Shown here in pieces: positions 60,757 to 64,000 of a stretch of 64,000 nt of DNA. The translations under genes and the position numbers were made by a program. Under the pieces are notes generated by a model that saw nothing but the letters and a program-made list of their open reading frames with translations, did no database searches and was not told the origin of the DNA. How positions within the stretch are numbered: the stretch's first letter is position 1; each line of letters begins with the position of its first letter. Source of the DNA: an uncultured Oscillospiraceae bacterium (GTDB lineage Bacteria; Bacillota; Clostridia; Oscillospirales; Oscillospiraceae); contig CALWVZ010000001.1 in assembly GCA_944385125.1 (NCBI GenBank), positions 62,001-126,000 on the forward strand, written 5' to 3'.

Positions 60757-61731
60757 ATGGAAGATAAGCTGAACATGACTATGGAATGGGACAAGACCTT
60801 CCCAAAAAGCGATAAGGTGGAGCAGAGCAAGGTCTGTTTTCACAACCGCTACGGCATAAGCCTGGCGGCGGACCTGTACAGGCCCAAGGGGGCTGAGGGC
60901 AGGCTGCCCGCCCTGGCGGTCTGCGGCCCCTTCGGGGCGGTGAAGGAGCAGTGCTCCGGGCTCTACGCCCAGGCCATGGCGGAGCGGGGCTTTCTCACTC
61001 TGGCCTTTGACCCCTCCTTCACCGGGGAGAGCGGCGGCTGCCCCAGATACGTGGCCTCCCCGGACATCAACACCGAGGACTTTCAGGCGGCGGTGGACTT
61101 TCTCTCTCTCCACGAGGGGGCGGACCCGGAGCGGATAGGGCTCATAGGCATCTGCGGCTGGGGCGGCATGGCCCTCAACGCCGCGGCAATAGACACCAGG
61201 GTGAGGGCCACCGTCGCCTCCACCATGTACGACATGAGCCGGGTCAACGCCAGGGGCTACTTCGACAGCGAGGACAGCCCGGAGCAGCGGCGGCAAAAGC
61301 GTCTGGCCCTCAACGCCCAGCGCACTGAGGACTATAAAAACGGCTCCTACAAACGGGCCGGCGGCGTAGCGGACCCCTTGCCCGAGGACGCCCCCTTCTT
61401 CGTAAAGGACTACTACGACTACTACAAGACCCCCCGGGGCTATCACAGCCGTTCTCTGAACTCCAATGAAGGCTGGAATGTGACTTCCTCCCTGTCCTTC
61501 CTGAACATGCCTCTTCTTAGCTACATCGGCGAGATAGACAGCGCCGTACTGCTCATCCACGGGGACAAGGCCCACTCCTGCTATTTCAGCCGGGACGCCT
61601 TTGAGCAGCTTCAGGGGGACAACAAGGAGCTGCTGCTCATACCCGGGGCCGTACACACCGATCTGTACGGCAGAATGGACGTCATCCCCTTTGACAGGAT
61701 AGAGGACTTTTTCCGTAAATATCTGGCTTAA
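60757..61731 (+). CDS. alpha/beta hydrolase with cysteine in the nucleophile elbow
   Basis: A 324-residue alpha/beta-hydrolase-fold protein. Instead of GxSxG the elbow reads GICGWGG, placing Cys133 at the nucleophile position, as in dienelactone hydrolase-like and YcjY-like enzymes. Other catalytic elements are GDKAHS and the C-terminal His in IPGAVHTDLYG. The ATG at 60757 follows TTGGAGGATATTCAA. It is divergent from merR and carries its target promoter, so it probably handles a compound sensed by MerR, possibly a reactive aldehyde or ester. The substrate is unknown. Confidence 0.85.
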   Translation: MEDKLNMTMEWDKTFPKSDKVEQSKVCFHNRYGISLAADLYRPKGAEGRLPALAVCGPFGAVKEQCSGLYAQAMAERGFLTLAFDPSFTGESGGCPRYVASPDINTEDFQAAVDFLSLHEGADPERIGLIGICGWGGMALNAAAIDTRVRATVASTMYDMSRVNARGYFDSEDSPEQRRQKRLALNAQRTEDYKNGSYKRAGGVADPLPEDAPFFVKDYYDYYKTPRGYHSRSLNSNEGWNVTSSLSFLNMPLLSYIGEIDSAVLLIHGDKAHSCYFSRDAFEQLQGDNKELLLIPGAVHTDLYGRMDVIPFDRIEDFFRKYLA

Positions 61732-61763
61732 GGAGCCGAGGGTCAAAAACCCTCAAAGCTTTT

Positions 61764-62033
61764 AAGGCCCGGCGGCAGAATCCGCCGGGCCTGCAGCTTG
61801 TCAAAAAAGTCCTTACAGACTTTTTTGACTGCGCTTCTCCCGCCAAGCATTTTGCCAAGGGCAAAATGCTGCTGCGCCCGAAAAGCCTTGATTTTCAAGG
61901 CTTTTCTGTGGCGGCTTATTGAAATGCGAGGCGGGCCTTACCCCCTCGCGCTCCCCCGCTGCTCTATTGTTTTTCATTTATTTTATGGTTTTTCGACAGT
62001 CTGAAGGCCCGGCGGCAGAATCCGCCGGGCCTG
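61764..62033 (+). repeat. multi-hairpin intergenic element, copy B
   Basis: A 270-base element flanked by two identical 30-base hairpins starting at 61764 and 62004 (AGGCCCGGCGG, loop CAGAAT, CCGCCGGGCCT). Inside are 61800-61829 (12-bp GTCAAAAAAGTC stem), 61846-61870 (11-bp AGCATTTTGCC stem), 61880-61906 (11-bp GAAAAGCCTTG stem) and 61926-61949 (GCGAGG with CCTCGC). It follows the hydrolase stop by 33 bases and has the same order as copy A read on the minus strand. A small additional hairpin (GAGGGT with ACCCTC, 61738-61754) precedes it. No gene is seen in the 400 bases between the hydrolase and the lipoprotein. Confidence 0.75.
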
Positions 62034-62134
62034 TCTGTTAAGTTCCTCTCTGACAAAAATTTTGCCGGGCTGCAAAACGCCCGGCTCTTTTGCGTCTTTA
62101 ACAGTATACAGTTTGAAACACGGAGGTGCAGAAG

Positions 62135-64000
62135 ATGAAGAAGAAATTCCTGGCGGCGCTGCTGGCCGCCGCCCTGCTGGTCTCCGGCTGCGGCCGGGGA
62201 GGGGAGGATGAGGCTCCTGGCATGGAGGATGTGGCGGAGGATGTTCAGACTGCGGCCGGGGCGGGCGAGGGGGAAGAGCTCTCCCTGGCCTATGTGCCCC
62301 GGGAGATAGCCTTTCCGGCGGAGCTTGAAAAGTGCGATTCCTGGACCACCCTGGGAGACAGCATATGGCTTGCGGGCCGGGACAGCCAGGACGGCTTCCT
62401 CCTGGCGGAGTACGACACCATCTCCGGCAGCTGGCGCAGCTTCCCTCTGGACACCGGGGAGGCCCATCTGCCCAGGATACGCAGCCTGTCCATGGCTGAG
62501 GACAGCTTCTGGATACTGCTGATGGAGGGCCGGAGCATGGAGGAGGTCATGAGCGGCGGACCCTTGCGGGAGCTGGACTACTATGTTATAAGCGGCAGCA
62601 CCGACGGGAGCCAAAGCTGCGTCCGGGTGCCCTTTCAGGGCGGAGCCTCCACTGAGACCAGCATGCTCACCTTCTCCTCTCTTCTGGCCCTGGACTCCAA
62701 CCGGGCCCTGCTGAGCACCGACAGCTCCTTCTTTGAGATAGACCGGCAGCTGAACATCCTATCCCAGCCGGAGCCGGATGCGGAGGGTTACGGAGCAAAA
62801 GTAAGCATGGACGACGATATCTGGATGCAGACTCGCTCCGGGGACTGGGCTCCCCTGGACAGGGCAAGTCTGAGTCTGGACATGGGCCGCAGCATAGAGG
62901 CTGAGCGGGTCAGCGGCTCCAGCAATGCCGGGCATCTCCTGTACCTGGGAGACGGCGCTCTGTGCAGCTATGACCCCGCCAGCGGGGAAAAGAGTGAGAT
63001 ATTCAAATACATCGACGTTGCCCTGAACCTGGACAGCCTGAAAAGCCTCACATTTTTTGAAAACTCCCGGAGCATCTTTTTCTACAGGCAGGGCAGCTCC
63101 CTGGTGGAAGTCAGCCCCAAGCTGGTGAGGGAGCGGCAGACTCTGCGCCTGCTCTGCTTCGGCAATGCCGGGACAGAGGCCTATCAGTATTCCCTTACCG
63201 ACTACGACTACAGCGAGGCCATGATGGACGCCGTCATCCGCTTCAACAACACCGACCCGGAATACAAGGTGGAGATAGTCTCCTGGGTATATGAGGACGA
63301 GGCGGAGCGGGACCGGCTGCTGATAGAACTGAGCCGGGCGCAGGACATCGACCTGGTGGACACCAGCTTCCTGCCGGAGGGGGCGGTGGACGCCGGGCTC
63401 TTCACGGACCTGCTGCCCTATCTGGACTCCGACGGGGAGCTGAGCCGGGAGGACTTCATACAGCCCCTGCTGGAGGGCATGATATACAAGGGCGGGCTCT
63501 ACCAGTACACCGCCAGGTTCTCCATGATATCCATGGCCGTCAATGAGGAGCTGTTCCCGGGCCGGGAGAACTGGACTTCCCGGGCGGTCATGGACATGGC
63601 GGAGGGGTGCGGCGCCATACCCGGGGCGGACAGGGAAAAGCTCTCCTCCCTGTTTCAGCAGGCCGCCACGGCGGAGTTCATAAACTGGGAGAGCATGAGC
63701 TGTGATTTTGAAAGCCCGGCCTTTATAAACTGGCTGGAGCTGCTCTCCAAGCTGGCCACAGAGGAGGGCGGAGAGGGGCTGCACCCCCTCTCGATGATAT
63801 CCGACATGGCTGGGGAGGCCGGGCCCGGGCTGCGGAAGCCTTACGGCCGGGAGCAGGATTTCAGCTTTGTGGTGGCCGGTTTCCCGGATGCCCAAGGCAC
63901 CGGCAGCTACTTCATCCCCTTGAGCCGGGAGACTGAGCGGTTCAACATATCTCTCAGTACCAGAGGTCAAAATGCCAGAGCCGGCATCCTGGCCTCCAGT
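62135..64000 (+). CDS. large lipoprotein with solute-binding-protein-like C-terminal part, partial at right edge
   Basis: An open frame of 622 codons that runs off the window without a stop. The signal peptide MKKKFLAALLAAALLVSGC has a lipobox Cys19. After an acidic linker comes an N-terminal region with beta-propeller-like repeats (DSIWLAGRDSQDGFLLAEYDT-like strands). From about residue 360 the sequence looks like a family-1 extracellular solute-binding protein (IRFNNTDPEYKVEIVSW, LPYLDSDGE, MISMAVNEELFPGRENWT). GGAGGTG precedes the ATG. It may bind a sugar or peptide outside the cell; the fusion of the two parts is the notable point. The C-terminus is missing. Confidence 0.75.
   Translation, partial: MKKKFLAALLAAALLVSGCGRGGEDEAPGMEDVAEDVQTAAGAGEGEELSLAYVPREIAFPAELEKCDSWTTLGDSIWLAGRDSQDGFLLAEYDTISGSWRSFPLDTGEAHLPRIRSLSMAEDSFWILLMEGRSMEEVMSGGPLRELDYYVISGSTDGSQSCVRVPFQGGASTETSMLTFSSLLALDSNRALLSTDSSFFEIDRQLNILSQPEPDAEGYGAKVSMDDDIWMQTRSGDWAPLDRASLSLDMGRSIEAERVSGSSNAGHLLYLGDGALCSYDPASGEKSEIFKYIDVALNLDSLKSLTFFENSRSIFFYRQGSSLVEVSPKLVRERQTLRLLCFGNAGTEAYQYSLTDYDYSEAMMDAVIRFNNTDPEYKVEIVSWVYEDEAERDRLLIELSRAQDIDLVDTSFLPEGAVDAGLFTDLLPYLDSDGELSREDFIQPLLEGMIYKGGLYQYTARFSMISMAVNEELFPGRENWTSRAVMDMAEGCGAIPGADREKLSSLFQQAATAEFINWESMSCDFESPAFINWLELLSKLATEEGGEGLHPLSMISDMAGEAGPGLRKPYGREQDFSFVVAGFPDAQGTGSYFIPLSRETERFNISLSTRGQNARAGILASS

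Noticed and set aside
61764..62033. CRISPR array suggested by identical 30-base palindromes
   Set aside because: There are only two copies, 240 bases apart, with no regular spacers and no cas genes.

Overview
The window is about 60% GC and reads as the chromosome of an anaerobic, Gram-positive, spore-lineage Clostridia member, most likely Oscillospiraceae (Oscillibacter/Dysosmobacter-like). The evidence is a V-type ATPase operon in the ntp order, a YpeB germination protein, HemZ, the MurT-GatD peptidoglycan amidation pair, AddAB, a TAXI-type TRAP transporter and strong AGGAGG ribosome sites with several TTG starts. Taxonomy is inferred from gene content only. No rRNA, tRNA, CRISPR array, phage or transposase was seen. 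The last gene runs off the right edge.

Layout. 0-6 kb: an FAD dehydrogenase, GAPDH, a histidine-kinase-like protein without the usual phospho-acceptor His, and a GntR/ABC operon with a clear operator. 6-9 kb: an XRE regulator and an Rrf2-NifS-NifU iron-sulfur operon followed by a multi-hairpin element. 9-12 kb: a polar amino acid ABC importer and a CarD regulator. 12-15 kb: HemZ, a nucleoside kinase and a small membrane protein. 15-24 kb: the nine-gene V-ATPase operon (transcribed ntpF-I-K-E-C-G-A-B-D), whose proteolipid carries the Na+-binding signature. 24-30 kb: ypeB and gltX facing trpS and a WecA/TagO-type transferase, then three small unknown genes. 30-35 kb: a phosphodiesterase, murT-gatD, an amidohydrolase and a PHP phosphatase. 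35-39 kb: a MATE exporter and an ECF sigma factor with its membrane partner. 39-48 kb: a LacI regulator facing a ten-gene operon. 48-53 kb: a LysR regulator facing a TAXI TRAP transporter, then L31. 53-62 kb: addA, addB and merR facing an alpha/beta hydrolase. 62-64 kb: a large lipoprotein.

The most interesting system is the 40.5-47.6 kb operon. It joins a near-textbook WecE transaminase (TDP-4-amino-4,6-dideoxygalactose synthesis), a GNAT acetyltransferase, two paralogous ArnC-like polyprenyl-phosphate glycosyltransferases, an ArnE/ArnF-like pair of small flippase subunits, a GT-C-like membrane protein and an ATP-grasp ligase. Together they look like a Gram-positive, Arn-like route that charges undecaprenyl phosphate with a modified amino sugar, flips it and transfers it to a surface acceptor. 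The second notable signal is a pair of ~255-270 bp intergenic elements (6556-6810 and 61764-62033). Each is bounded by two near-identical GC hairpins and filled with further hairpins whose stems differ by compensating base changes. Both lie just downstream of a gene in the same relative orientation.
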